This document shows positions 36,920 through 45,484 of a DNA stretch of 64,000 nt, one piece after another; positions within the stretch are counted from its first letter, which is position 1, and each line of letters starts with the position of its first letter. The stretch covers positions 62,001-126,000 of the forward strand of contig CCNA01000003.1 of NCBI GenBank assembly GCA_000824805.1. The letters are read 5' to 3'. A program made the position numbers and the translations under genes. The notes under the pieces were generated by a model. The model was not told the origin of the DNA, did not search any database, and worked only from the letters and a program-made list of their open reading frames with translations. The DNA comes from Mesorhizobium sp. SOD10. Its GTDB lineage: Bacteria > Pseudomonadota > Alphaproteobacteria > Rhizobiales > Rhizobiaceae.

Positions 36920-37560
36920 GCAGCGTTGAGCTCGCCCTCAAATGCAATCGCAGCTTCAATATCTTCCTTGCTGAGCGACGGATACTCACCGAGGATCTGC
37001 GGAACGGTATAGCCAGCCTCGGCGAACTCTTTGATCGCCGATACGGGGATGCGTGTGCCGGCTATCACGGGATGATTGTGCACGACGCCCCGCTTGCGCT
37101 CTATTTTTCCGATCTCACTTTCATCTCGCCTGTTGAGGTCTCTTATGCGCTCTCGCATGCCGCCAACGACGACCCGAAGCGGGATTTGAAAGACCTCCTG
37201 GCCAGAGCCGGCCTCAAATCGAGTCTCATCCTCGCGCTCGATCACGACCTGTCTGCCCCTGAGATAAAGGATGCTCTTGACCCACATCTCGTCTCCGAGG
37301 TGTGCAAGGTCGGCCTTCACCTCTTTAAGGTGCTCAAGCTTGACCCTTGTCTCGTTGCGGAGCTGGTGAAGCACACGAAGAGAAAGCAAATCGCGGAATG
37401 AATAAAGCCGCGAATAGGCGCCCCGAGCCCCGCTAACGAGACTCGGAGAGAAAAAACCGTCGCGATCCCAAGTACCAAGTTGGCGCTTGCTGACCCCGGT
37501 TAGCCGCGCCGTTTGATCTATTGTGAACGCGGCGACGACGTTTTCCGATTCGCTGCGCAT
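36916..37560 (-). CDS. MerR-like HTH plus DUF433 antitoxin
   Basis: 214 aa. Residues about 11-75 form a MerR-type winged helix (FTIDQTARLTGVSKRQLGTWDRDG, YSFRDLLSLRVLHQL). The middle is a helical linker. The C-terminus (about 160-214) is a DUF433 domain: VHNHPVIAGTRIPVSAIKEF, YTVPQILGEYPSLSKEDIEAAIAF. It is expected to bind the toxin and autorepress the operon. The length, with a full MerR domain, exceeds that of simple DUF433 antitoxins of about 75 aa. Confidence 0.85.
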   Translation of the reverse strand: MRSESENVVAAFTIDQTARLTGVSKRQLGTWDRDGFFSPSLVSGARGAYSRLYSFRDLLSLRVLHQLRNETRVKLEHLKEVKADLAHLGDEMWVKSILYLRGRQVVIEREDETRFEAGSGQEVFQIPLRVVVGGMRERIRDLNRRDESEIGKIERKRGVVHNHPVIAGTRIPVSAIKEFAEAGYTVPQILGEYPSLSKEDIEAAIAFEGELNAA

Positions 37561-37682
37561 TGTTTACTCCCGACGACACTGTAGCCGCGGCCATTGAAAC
37601 GCGCAAAGCGGCATTTTGATCATCATGGCACTGCTGGATTAACGATTCTTCGCAAGGCTCAGCCAGCCTCGCCAGCGCGCAT

Positions 37683-38003
37683 TCATGCGCCGCCGCTGTC
37701 CTGCACTGGCCCGATGCCTGTCGCCCTCTGGCGGGCACGCTCTGCCCGGCGCGCTGCTATCCACGCCTTGCCCTCTGCTATCAGGCGATCGTAATCCGGC
37801 TCGGGACGCGTCCAGCCAGCCGGCCGCCGCTTTGCCCGCCACCAATCCTCGAGCACGCCCCAGCGGACCTGTCCGACGATCTCGCCGTCGACCATGAAGT
37901 CGGTGGCATTGCGCTTGAGGTGATGCAGCGGCTTGGCATCCGGCCATAGGGCGAGGACTTGCCAATTGCCCATCGTCTGCCGCTGCCACGCTGTCCAGTT
38001 CAT
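37683..38003 (-). CDS. Element hypothetical protein (Trp-rich)
   Basis: 106 aa, not recognised. Start MNWTAWQRQTMGNWQVLALWPDAK, then FMVDGEIVGQVRWGVLEDWW, and an Arg-rich C-terminal helix (AWIAARRAERARQRA). The start overlaps the stop of the upstream gene by 4 bp, so the two form a coupled pair. The family may be phage-specific. Function unknown. Confidence 0.65.
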   Translation of the reverse strand: MNWTAWQRQTMGNWQVLALWPDAKPLHHLKRNATDFMVDGEIVGQVRWGVLEDWWRAKRRPAGWTRPEPDYDRLIAEGKAWIAARRAERARQRATGIGPVQDSGGA

Positions 38004-38428
38004 GCCGCGGCCCTCTCGAATAGCGCGCCGCCGGCGAGCATGGGGAAGAGCATCGCCGCCATGTTGTGCGCGGTGGATCCCGGCATCGCCCTGGCCATCC
38101 TGCGGACATGGCCAAGATCGATCCGATCGAAGGCGTCGAAGAGTTCGGAGCCGATCGGCATGACCTCCATCCGTACCAGGTAGGAAACGGCCTGCAGAGT
38201 GGCGGCATGGAGCTCGAGGCCGTTGCCAGTCTGATTGATCAGCTTGAGCACCAGGGCGAGGTGAGATTCGCCATAGGCGCGGCCGATCGCGCGCACCGCA
38301 GGCTTGCAATAGCAGTGGCCCGGCTTGCGGCCGGTGGTGCGGTTCTCTTCAGCATCGTGGAGGGTGACGCCGCAGGCTCGAGCTATTCGGTAGATGTCGC
38401 AGGGAAAATCACCGGTTCGTGCCAGCAT
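38000..38428 (-). CDS. Element hypothetical protein
   Basis: 142 aa. The N-terminal segment CDIYRIARACGVTLHDAEENR resembles a helix-turn-helix, followed by KPGHCYCKPAVRAIG and a helical half (LALVLKLINQTGNGLEL, ATLQAVSYLVRMEVM). GAGG lies 6 nt upstream of ATG. Possibly a small regulatory or replication-associated protein; this rests on shape only. First gene of the two-gene unit with 37683. Confidence 0.65.
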   Translation of the reverse strand: MLARTGDFPCDIYRIARACGVTLHDAEENRTTGRKPGHCYCKPAVRAIGRAYGESHLALVLKLINQTGNGLELHAATLQAVSYLVRMEVMPIGSELFDAFDRIDLGHVRRMARAMPGSTAHNMAAMLFPMLAGGALFERAAA

Positions 38429-38537
38429 CGCCGCCTCGGATGTGATCCTGGCTGCAACTTATAGTCCGTTGCGCCGCGACCTGAAAATAGGAATTCTGTC
38501 CTCGGATGGGGCGATCACCACAAAAGAGGCGGTCGCA

Positions 38538-38762
38538 ATGGTACGACGCAACAAACCGAAACAGCTTTCGGAACCACAGATAACCGAATTCATGGCAGCG
38601 GCCGCAGCGCTGCACAAAGCCATCGTGACGCCACTGATTTCGACGCAGTGCGATCACTATCGATCGATGCAGGATCTGCATGAGGCGCTGCTGAAGACGG
38701 TGAAGGACATCACCGGCAAGGATGCCGCGTTCGTGCGGTGGTTCGGGGCTGGGTCAAGATAG
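38538..38762 (+). CDS. Element small hypothetical protein
   Basis: 74 aa from the ATG at 38538 (AGAGGCGG upstream). Basic N-terminus (MVRRNKPKQL), then helices (ITEFMAAAAALHKAIV, YRSMQDLHEALLKTVKDI) ending FVRWFGAGSR. No family recognised. It is transcribed divergently from 38428 and has a terminator just after it. Confidence 0.6.
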   Translation: MVRRNKPKQLSEPQITEFMAAAAALHKAIVTPLISTQCDHYRSMQDLHEALLKTVKDITGKDAAFVRWFGAGSR

Positions 38763-38766
38763 CGAT

Positions 38767-38800
38767 AAGCCCGCCGCCGGGAGGATGTGGCGACGGGCTT
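38767..38800 (+). terminator. Terminator after the 74-aa gene
   Basis: 12-bp stem with one mismatch (AAGCCCGCCGCC / GGCGACGGGCTT), 10-nt loop, followed by TTTCG. It starts 5 bp after the stop codon. Confidence 0.75.
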
Positions 38801-38922
38801 TCGACTAAACGGACGCAAGAGCGGATGCTTCCACAACCGGCAATCGCGAGCGTTGTTCCATGCCTGTTCGCAAAATATTATCAACCGCTTGACGAAGCCG
38901 GTTGCAGCGCCAGACTCGTGCC

Positions 38923-39234
38923 ATGGCGAAGGACAGTATCAAGGTCGGCGATACGGTTGCGATCACCGCGACGATCCGCAAGCGCGTGACTGAGGACAGG
39001 GTAAGCGTGCTGATCCCGACATATAACCAACCGCATTCGATCGTGGACACGTCGCCGAACATCAGCAGCGGGCAGAAGATCGAACTCACAGGCGAAGTCC
39101 TGCGGGTCGATGAAGACACGGTCACGGTCGGCGGCAAGGATCTCGGGATCACGGTCAAGCGGTCTGCAGTGAGGCTCGTCACGAGCTATGTGCCGCCGAA
39201 GCGGAAGACGCGGCTCATCGACAAGGCGACATGA
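38923..39234 (+). CDS. Element hypothetical beta-rich protein
   Basis: 103 aa. Beta-rich pattern with KVGDTVAITATIRKRV, KIELTGEVLRVDEDTVTVGG and ITVKRSAVRLV, resembling a small SH3/KOW-like or OB-like barrel, with a basic tail PPKRKTRLIDKAT. The gene at 39231 overlaps its stop by 4 bp. Function unknown. Confidence 0.65.
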   Translation: MAKDSIKVGDTVAITATIRKRVTEDRVSVLIPTYNQPHSIVDTSPNISSGQKIELTGEVLRVDEDTVTVGGKDLGITVKRSAVRLVTSYVPPKRKTRLIDKAT

Positions 39235-39443
39235 GAACAAAAGGGGGATTCACAGCGAATCCGGTTCGATCTATGATTCAGGGCATGGAAGCGATCTTCG
39301 ACGATATCGCAGCAGCCCTCAGAGCCCCCCCAGCGCGGTTTCCGGCTCGCTATGGCGCCTTTGTGCTGCGCATGGCTGAAAGCCTCGCCACCGGCCTCGC
39401 AATCGGCGTGGGATTTGCGATCGTCCACGCCTTCGCCGGTTAG
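39231..39443 (+). CDS. Element small membrane protein
   Basis: 70 aa. Basic N-terminus and one C-terminal membrane segment (SLATGLAIGVGFAIVHAFAG). The start overlaps the preceding stop by ATGA, so it is coupled. It could be a holin-like, superinfection-exclusion or anchor protein; nothing in the sequence decides. It is convergent with the LamG gene, with a 4-bp overlap at the 3' ends. Confidence 0.6.
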   Translation: MRTKGGFTANPVRSMIQGMEAIFDDIAAALRAPPARFPARYGAFVLRMAESLATGLAIGVGFAIVHAFAG

Positions 39444-40180
39444 CTCCGAGGGAAAGCCGCTGTCGGCGGCGTGAAGCTGGTGTCTGTCGCGTAGCGGGCG
39501 ATCCCTTTCGTCACCCGCAATTCGTCCAAATGGCCGTTCATGCTGTCGCCGCCGAATAAAGGAGCGCCGATGCGGAGCGGTGAAGTCGAGTTGAAGAAGC
39601 TGCTGTCGGCTGGTGTGCTGCTGGCCTGCATCGAACCGCCAACGTAAAGCCGGATTTTGCCCGCTGCATCCTTATCGACGGCGACATGCTGCCAGGTCGT
39701 CGTGCCCAGCAGGAAGGAAGATGTCGTGATGTTGGTCCATCCCGACCCTGACGGCGAGAAAGAGAAACGAAGGCCGCCGTCCACCACCAACAAGCGCCAC
39801 GATAGATTCCCGTCCGAGTCGCCCTGACCAATGATGCTGTGATTGACGAAGGTCGTGCCAGAGGCCGGACGTATCCAGGTCTCGACCGTGAACTGATCCG
39901 AGTTCGCCGCCGAAAGTCGCCAGTCGGCGCTGTCAGGCGTGTTCCATTCATCGCCGGATCCGTCGAAAAGGCCGGCCGAGGCGCCGTATTTGAACTGCGC
40001 CGTGCTGATCTGAGCATTGCCGACTGCCGTGAAGGTGTGCGGAGCCGAACTCTCGTCGGTGATCGATGTCGAGCCGTTGGCGCCCTCGAAGCCGAGCAGC
40101 AAAACGACATTGGCGAAATAGGGATCGTTACCCCCTCCGCTGGCGGAAACGACTGGACTTGGAACAGGAAAAGGAAACAT
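39440..40180 (-). CDS. LamG/concanavalin-like tail protein
   Basis: 246 aa with one LamG-type jellyroll (about 25-240): VVLLLGFEGANGSTSITDES, LFDGSGDEWNTPDSADWRLSA, FTVETWIRPASG, TTTWQHVAVDKDAAGKIRLYVGG and GHLDELRVTKGIARY. These occur at the tip or fibre of phage tails and bind glycans. Last gene of the tail operon; its ATG overlaps the preceding stop by one base (TGATG). It ends with TPPTAAFPRS. Confidence 0.85.
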   Translation of the reverse strand: MFPFPVPSPVVSASGGGNDPYFANVVLLLGFEGANGSTSITDESSAPHTFTAVGNAQISTAQFKYGASAGLFDGSGDEWNTPDSADWRLSAANSDQFTVETWIRPASGTTFVNHSIIGQGDSDGNLSWRLLVVDGGLRFSFSPSGSGWTNITTSSFLLGTTTWQHVAVDKDAAGKIRLYVGGSMQASSTPADSSFFNSTSPLRIGAPLFGGDSMNGHLDELRVTKGIARYATDTSFTPPTAAFPRS

Positions 40181-40896
40181 CAGGCGGCCTCCCTCAGATC
40201 ATGATGGAAGGGGTCGATCTTCTCGCCGATGATGTCGGGCCAGCGGTGGAGCATGCGGACTGAGACGCTGCCGGCCGTCACGACCGTCATGTCCAAGATT
40301 CCGCCGATGAGATGCTGCCGGTCGGTGTTGGGATCGGTCGGATCGATCGGAATGCGCATGCGCCGGTGATATTCGAAGATGCTCCGGCCATGCCGCGACA
40401 GCCATGCTTCGATGGTCTCCTCCTGGCGCGGAAACGGAATGCCGATGTCGTCGAAAGTGAAGTGCTTGCCCGTGTCGCTGCCGAGTCCCCAGTGGATGTG
40501 GCCAGGATCGATCAGCTCAAACGCCGGTCGCGTGTCGTTGACGGCGGGCTTATTCATGAACATCCTTTGCGTCGGTCCAAGGGACTCGGAGATGCCGGCG
40601 ATAAGGATCTCGTAATTAGGTGATCGGGCGAATGCGGGCAGTGCCGCTGCGAGGTCGGCGAGCATCCCGTCGAAGCCGAGCTCTTCTGCAGCGTTGATGA
40701 TCAACTGGCTGGTGTACATGCCGAATGGCTGGTTGCCTCTGAAGGCCACGGCCAGCGGCATGCGCTTCGAAACGGTGACCTTCCGCCTGATGCCGACCAA
40801 AACCCCATCGTGGTCGTAGCAGGCGCCATCGGTTAGCATGATGATGCCGGGCTCGGGATCGGTGCTCTTGGTCAGGAACGAGAGAACGCCGGACAT
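40180..40896 (-). CDS. Candidate phage proteasome-like Ntn-hydrolase, copy 2
   Basis: 238 aa. Start ATG at 40896 with AAGGAGG 7 nt upstream, giving M-S-G, so Ser would become residue 1 after Met removal. Then IIMLTDGACYDHDGVLVGIRRK holds Asp22 and Lys38, with the same 16-residue Asp-Lys spacing as HslV Asp17/Lys33. PLAVAFRGN follows at the HslV Gly48 position. The N-terminal turn is five residues longer than in HslV and in the paralogue at 42618. NYEILIAGISESLGP resembles the later proteasome strand. Activity is inferred from motif alignment only. It follows the tail-hub gene with a TGATG overlap. Confidence 0.7.
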   Translation of the reverse strand: MSGVLSFLTKSTDPEPGIIMLTDGACYDHDGVLVGIRRKVTVSKRMPLAVAFRGNQPFGMYTSQLIINAAEELGFDGMLADLAAALPAFARSPNYEILIAGISESLGPTQRMFMNKPAVNDTRPAFELIDPGHIHWGLGSDTGKHFTFDDIGIPFPRQEETIEAWLSRHGRSIFEYHRRMRIPIDPTDPNTDRQHLIGGILDMTVVTAGSVSVRMLHRWPDIIGEKIDPFHHDLREAA

Positions 40897-42617
40897 CAAG
40901 CTGCCTCCTTGTAGATTTCATGGGAGAGGTGTGACGCGTCGCAGGACAGGCCAGCCAAGGAGCATTCCGCGGCGATGACATCCGCCAGGGGCACAGGAAG
41001 GCGCTGCGCGCGCGGCAGATACCAAAGTTCTGTCGGCCGATCGGTGCCGATCAGCAATATCGTCTGCCAACGTTCGTTGAAGCCGGTGAAGTAGTATTGC
41101 GTGGCGTCTTTGTTCACCCATGAGGTGTCATGCGCGACGATGTGCTGGACTTCGCCAAGGTCAGAAACCCGATAGATGTAGATGTCGTTGGTGTCGAATT
41201 TGATGCCGATCTGGTCGGACGCCACCTTCATCCGGTTCGACAGCAACGGATCGGTATAGGGGACCGAGGCGCTGTTGATTTTCGAGCGCAGCAGCGTGCC
41301 GAGATCCGGGGTATAGACGTAGAGGCTGCCCCTGATCGTCTCGATGATGACGGAATCGCTCTCGACGTCGTAGAAAGCTGCCCTGGCATAGTCATCGAGC
41401 GCCGACAGCGTGATCTTGCTGACCGAAGGTGCCACCGAATCCCAGGCGATAACGACGATATCCTTGCTGGGTGAAAACACCCAATCGGTGACGCCGTAGA
41501 GCCGACTCGCCGACGCGCAGAGCGATTTCGTGTCGTAGGGGCCGCCGAGATCGACGTTCCAGACGACGCTATAGCCGGTGCCGATGTTGGACAGCATCGT
41601 GATGGTCGTGCCAGTATAGGCGAACAGATAGTTGACGCCGCCGAAGCTGATATCGGCCATCGATGTCCAACCGATCGGTGTCGCCGGCCCGACGCCTGAA
41701 ATGTCGGTCTCGAAGGCGCCGGTTGCGGCATCGAAGATGCGCATGCCGGGTTGGCTCTGATAGGTCACGGCAACCTTGTTCAGCGCGGTGATGTGGACGC
41801 ACATCGCATCGTAGGGCAGCGTGTTGACGGCGATGACTTCTGCGGTCGGCAGGCGCTCGATGTAGAGCGTGGTTCCGCCAGCATTGGCGAAATAATCGCC
41901 GAAGATGTCGCTGGTGTTCCTGGAGACGCCTGCGAACGCGGTCGTCGGGGCAACGCTCGTCGTCGCGAGGCCTTGCGCCTGCGTGATCTCCGCCTCGATG
42001 TTCGGCACACGGATGCCGAACTCGTCAAGCGGGAGATTCTTGATGACGCAATAAACGATGCCTGGCCACGCCGGGACCTGGCCGGCGCCGCGATCAGCCT
42101 CGATGTCGGGATCCGGCTTCTGATCGTCGGTGCCGAGATAGAGCGTAATTGAGGCGCCCTTGGCGACGCCGATGCCCTTGCCACCATTGGCGATGGCGTT
42201 CTGCAGCGCCTCAAAGGAGACGTCGAAGATCAGCTTGTCGTCGGCCCAGATGCGCGTGATCCCGCTTGCCGGCCCATTCCATGCGAAGGCGACGGCAAAG
42301 GTGGCGGTATAGCTATAGGTGGTGACCTCGGGGCCGAGTGCCTTGCCCTGGCGCTCCTTCTTGACATGCTCGTCGACATGATCGCCCTTGAGCCAGATCA
42401 CAGCGCCGGCGGTGCGGACAGCACCATACCAGCGCGTCAACTGCTCACCATAGCGCGAGGTCTGCGCCTTCAGGCTTTCCGCGCGCGGTCCCTTGATCTT
42501 CTGCGGGAAGAAATAGGCGATGGCGAGATTGATGCCGACACCGACGGCCGTCGTGACGATCGAGCCGAGCAGGCCACCGCCAACGGCGGCGCCGGCAAGG
42601 GGAGCGATAAACGCCAT
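40896..42617 (-). CDS. Phage tail hub / host-specificity-like protein
   Basis: 573 aa. The N-terminus is Gly/Ala-rich and hydrophobic (AFIAPLAGAAVGGGLLGSIV), followed by the tail-protein signature GEQLTRWYGAVRTAGAVIWLKGD, YSYTATFAVAFAWNGPASGITRIWADDKLIFD and LYLGTDDQKPD, as in tail hub proteins of rhizobial prophages and gene-transfer agents. The C-terminal half (about 250-560) is beta-rich with recurring Trp/Tyr/Asp strands, possibly a propeller. It is shorter than usual hub proteins. It sits directly between the two Ntn-like genes. Confidence 0.75.
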   Translation of the reverse strand: MAFIAPLAGAAVGGGLLGSIVTTAVGVGINLAIAYFFPQKIKGPRAESLKAQTSRYGEQLTRWYGAVRTAGAVIWLKGDHVDEHVKKERQGKALGPEVTTYSYTATFAVAFAWNGPASGITRIWADDKLIFDVSFEALQNAIANGGKGIGVAKGASITLYLGTDDQKPDPDIEADRGAGQVPAWPGIVYCVIKNLPLDEFGIRVPNIEAEITQAQGLATTSVAPTTAFAGVSRNTSDIFGDYFANAGGTTLYIERLPTAEVIAVNTLPYDAMCVHITALNKVAVTYQSQPGMRIFDAATGAFETDISGVGPATPIGWTSMADISFGGVNYLFAYTGTTITMLSNIGTGYSVVWNVDLGGPYDTKSLCASASRLYGVTDWVFSPSKDIVVIAWDSVAPSVSKITLSALDDYARAAFYDVESDSVIIETIRGSLYVYTPDLGTLLRSKINSASVPYTDPLLSNRMKVASDQIGIKFDTNDIYIYRVSDLGEVQHIVAHDTSWVNKDATQYYFTGFNERWQTILLIGTDRPTELWYLPRAQRLPVPLADVIAAECSLAGLSCDASHLSHEIYKEAA

Positions 42618-43307
42618 TTACGCCGCCCTCCTCGCCGCGGCGCGGCGCTCATGCCTATTCATCGGCTTCCTGGTCGGATCGATTCGGCTTCCGACCCTAT
42701 CCTGGGGCCAGCGGCGAAGCGTGACGGTCTCGACGCCTTTCGCTGTCACTGTCGTCAACTGGCAATGACCGCCGACTGAGTAATAGCCCTGCGTCGGCTT
42801 GGAGCGGATGATCTCCATGAGCTCCGCGCCCTTGTCGTCAAGGTAAGTATCATCGAGGAACCGCGCGCCGGCGAGGTCGTATAGCTCTTTGCCGGTGAGT
42901 TCGGAGGCACACCAGATATCGTCCTTGCTGCGGAGCTCATACGCCCTTGTGCTGAACTGACCATTGGTGTCCAGGTAATACATCGCCGGACCTGTGGTCT
43001 CCGACCAGGCAGCGATGCCAAAGTCGCAATCCTTCACCCCTGCTGTCCGAATGTCTTCGACGTATTCGGGAAGGTGGGTTTCAACGACATGGTCGACGGA
43101 ACCCGCTACCTCGGCCTCGGCGATGATCTCCCGCGCGATATGCTCGACCACCTGCAGGTTGCCACGCCCAGTGATCGCGAGCGGGACGCGGGCGGCCGAC
43201 CAGATCTTGCACACGACGCCGGTAAGGACATGGTCTTGATCGTACCGGGCGCCGTCAGTCAGCAACTGAACGCGGCTCGGATGCTTCACGGCGATGAAGG
43301 CGCTCAT
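42618..43307 (-). CDS. Candidate phage proteasome-like Ntn-hydrolase, copy 1
   Basis: 229 aa. After Met removal the protein begins S-A-F-I-A-V-K-H. Numbered from that Ser, Asp17 (LLTDG), Lys33 (GVVCK) and Gly48 (AITGRGN) coincide exactly with HslV Thr1, Asp17, Lys33 and Gly48. Later FGIAAWSETTGPAMYYLDTNG parallels the proteasome strand of the form laGyD..gp.ly..d..G. The C-terminus is basic (RHERRAAARRAA). The AAGGA of this gene lies within the tape-measure end, and its stop abuts the hub gene. Candidate tail-associated peptidase or structural homologue. Confidence 0.75.
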   Translation of the reverse strand: MSAFIAVKHPSRVQLLTDGARYDQDHVLTGVVCKIWSAARVPLAITGRGNLQVVEHIAREIIAEAEVAGSVDHVVETHLPEYVEDIRTAGVKDCDFGIAAWSETTGPAMYYLDTNGQFSTRAYELRSKDDIWCASELTGKELYDLAGARFLDDTYLDDKGAELMEIIRSKPTQGYYSVGGHCQLTTVTAKGVETVTLRRWPQDRVGSRIDPTRKPMNRHERRAAARRAA

Positions 43308-44788
43308 TGACGGTCCTTTCTGGCTCTCAGGACGAAACCGGTGGCCTCGGGAGTGGTCTTGCCGGTCAGGGCGACATCGAGCTGCGCCAAGTCGAGCGTG
43401 CGATCGAGTGAGCGGTTGCGTTCATCTTGCGCTTCCTTGAGTGAGATGACCTTTTGCCTTTGCTCTTCGCGCTGCGCGGCGAACGGATCGTCGCCGAAGC
43501 GCTGGGTCATGGTCATTTGGTCACGGCCAAACTGCTGTATCCGGTCGAAACCGACGGATGATCGGGCAGAGCTGTTGATGCGCGCCAATGCGTCCGCGCC
43601 CTCTTTGAGCGCTGCGGCCGCTTCATGTCCCGACTTGGCAATATTGAGGATCTTGTCGCCGGTCACCTGCAGCGCCGGGTTCTGCGTGGTGATGTCGCGA
43701 ACACCCTTCGCCAGCTCGTCGTAATCGAAGTCTCGTGCGAATGTGGCGATCGGACCATTGAAGGCGGAGAACTCTGGCCGAGCCTGATAACTTCCGCTTG
43801 CGACATAGCCAAAACGACCACCACGAACCTGGCCGGCGGTGACGAACCGAGCGAGTTCACCAAGGACTTCTGTGTCCTGCGACCGAGCGGCGGTTCCAAG
43901 ATCGGTCTGGCTCTGCCGAGCCGCAGCACCTGCATAGATGCCGCGAGATGTGTTGAAGTTGTCCGAGCTGACCGTGGCGAGATCGTAGGCCTTGGCGACT
44001 TCATCGATCGCTTGTTTCTGGTCTTTCAGCGCCTCGTTGAGGTCTTTGGATTTGTCGCGCGTCAGGGCATAGAATGCACCGGCCGCCACTGCAGCAACGC
44101 CGAAGCCGGTAGCGATCGATCCGACTAAGCCGAGTGTGCCAACAAGAGCGCTGCCGGCTGCAGCCGCACTGGCCTTGATGGCATTGAGCGAGCCGACGAT
44201 GCCGCCTTCGCCCATCTGCAATGCCTGGACGATTTGCCCGCCCTGCGACACTGCGATCTGACCCGGCGAAGCGCCCATCAGCGCCATCGTTAGGATGTCG
44301 TTCGCCTGAAAGCTAAGATTCTGAATCTGACCGCTGGAAAGCCTGGCATTGTTGTTCGCCGGCACTCGGTTGTTCTGTTCCAGAAAACGGGTGTTGGCCC
44401 TGCCGATTGCCGCCGCCATCTCGTTTTGGCCGCGGACGATGAACTGCGAGGCGTCACCGACCATTCGATATTTTGCGAGGATGCCGTCGAGGATCTTGTC
44501 CGCCTGCTGCATCGAGACTTTGCCAGTGTCGATGGCGCGGCCAAGCGTGTTGAAGGCGGATGACATCCGCTGTGTGGCTGCATACCCGTCAACAAACTGC
44601 CTGCTCAGACGCTCCACCGGGTCACCGGCGGCGCTGATCTTGGCTTGCACGGATGTGACACTCGCCGCGAGTGCCGCATTGCCTGCAGACGCTTGGGCGG
44701 TCGCCGAGGCAATTTGCTGCGCACCTACGACGTACTTCGAGGCGTCGAGTTCGGCACTGACACGGAGGCTGCTAAGCTGCACTGCCAT
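43304..44788 (-). CDS. Phage tail tape-measure protein (short)
   Basis: 494 aa. Tape-measure features: helical N-terminus (LRVSAELDASKYVVGAQQIASATAQA), the family block NLSFQANDILTMALMGASPGQIAVSQGGQIVQAL (about 165-200), and a hydrophobic segment (ALVGTLGLVGSIATGFGVAAVAAGAFY). The length would give a short tail; typical siphophage tape measures are longer. Three successive ATGs open the gene; the third (44788) has the best spacing from AAGGAC. The stop overlaps the next start by 4 bp. Confidence 0.82.
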   Translation of the reverse strand: MAVQLSSLRVSAELDASKYVVGAQQIASATAQASAGNAALAASVTSVQAKISAAGDPVERLSRQFVDGYAATQRMSSAFNTLGRAIDTGKVSMQQADKILDGILAKYRMVGDASQFIVRGQNEMAAAIGRANTRFLEQNNRVPANNNARLSSGQIQNLSFQANDILTMALMGASPGQIAVSQGGQIVQALQMGEGGIVGSLNAIKASAAAAGSALVGTLGLVGSIATGFGVAAVAAGAFYALTRDKSKDLNEALKDQKQAIDEVAKAYDLATVSSDNFNTSRGIYAGAAARQSQTDLGTAARSQDTEVLGELARFVTAGQVRGGRFGYVASGSYQARPEFSAFNGPIATFARDFDYDELAKGVRDITTQNPALQVTGDKILNIAKSGHEAAAALKEGADALARINSSARSSVGFDRIQQFGRDQMTMTQRFGDDPFAAQREEQRQKVISLKEAQDERNRSLDRTLDLAQLDVALTGKTTPEATGFVLRARKDRQ

Positions 44789-45128
44789 CATCATGTCCTT
44801 TCGGATTGATCAGACTCTGGAGTTCGATCGACATCTCAGTGATCAGGGCGTCGCGGCTTGCTTGCCGCTCGTTGGGCAGCGCAGCGAGTTTCGCGATGAG
44901 ATCTCGCGACTGAGACTTTCGGCTTGTTGCGTTGAGGTTTTGAGCATGGCGGATTTGCGCCATGACCTGGCCGAGATTGTTGTCGAGGATGGTGACTAAG
45001 GCATCGCTGTTCATCAGCACCTCGGCCATCCGCTCGGCATAATCTGCCAGCTTGAGCGCATTAGCCGCGATCTCTTCGGGCGTCATGCGCTCGTGGGCAA
45101 GTGCAAGCTGTTCTCCTGCTCTGGGCAT
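44772..45128 (-). CDS. Tail-module hypothetical protein
   Basis: 118 aa, helical and acidic/basic mixed (MTPEEIAANALKLADYAERMAEVLM, DNNLGQVMAQIRHAQNLNA). It overlaps the start of the tape-measure gene by 17-23 bp. This position just before the tape measure is where tail-assembly chaperones are normally encoded, but no slippery frameshift site was identified. Function inferred from position only. Confidence 0.6.
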   Translation of the reverse strand: MPRAGEQLALAHERMTPEEIAANALKLADYAERMAEVLMNSDALVTILDNNLGQVMAQIRHAQNLNATSRKSQSRDLIAKLAALPNERQASRDALITEMSIELQSLINPKGHDDGSAA

Positions 45129-45131
45129 GTC

Positions 45132-45476
45132 TCATCTCTCCCTTTGTGCGGCAATCTTCTGCCGCTCGTGAACATGGAGAGCGTCTTCGAGGCGTTGCGC
45201 TTTGTCGATGGTCTGATTGATCTGTCCATTCAGCGCAATGACAGTCGCGAGGTCCTTGCTGCGCAGCGCGGACCGCAACAGCTTGCGCAAGCCGACGAGG
45301 CGGCCGCGGAGGTCGACGAGATCGCCAAACCTCTGTCGCTCGACGTCGGTTACAAATCTTTTCCAGCCGGTTTCGAGCGCCAAAAGTGCGGAAAACTCGC
45401 GTTTTTGCGCGGTATTCATCCACCCCGGCGCGGCCGGAACGGCGGATTTCTGCGGCTTTGAGGGTGATTTTGCCAT
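45132..45476 (-). CDS. Element hypothetical protein (weakly small-terminase-like)
   Basis: 114 aa from the ATG at 45476 (GAGG 8 nt upstream). N-terminal linker (KSPSKPQKSAVPAAP), then a helical body with WMNTAQKREFSALLAL, LVDLRGRLVGLRKLLRSAL and TVIALNGQINQTIDKAQRLEDAL. The layout resembles P27-type small terminases, but no motif settles it and there is no large terminase. It may instead be a tail-assembly accessory. Confidence 0.55.
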   Translation of the reverse strand: MAKSPSKPQKSAVPAAPGWMNTAQKREFSALLALETGWKRFVTDVERQRFGDLVDLRGRLVGLRKLLRSALRSKDLATVIALNGQINQTIDKAQRLEDALHVHERQKIAAQRER

Positions 45477-45484
45477 CGGTTGCC

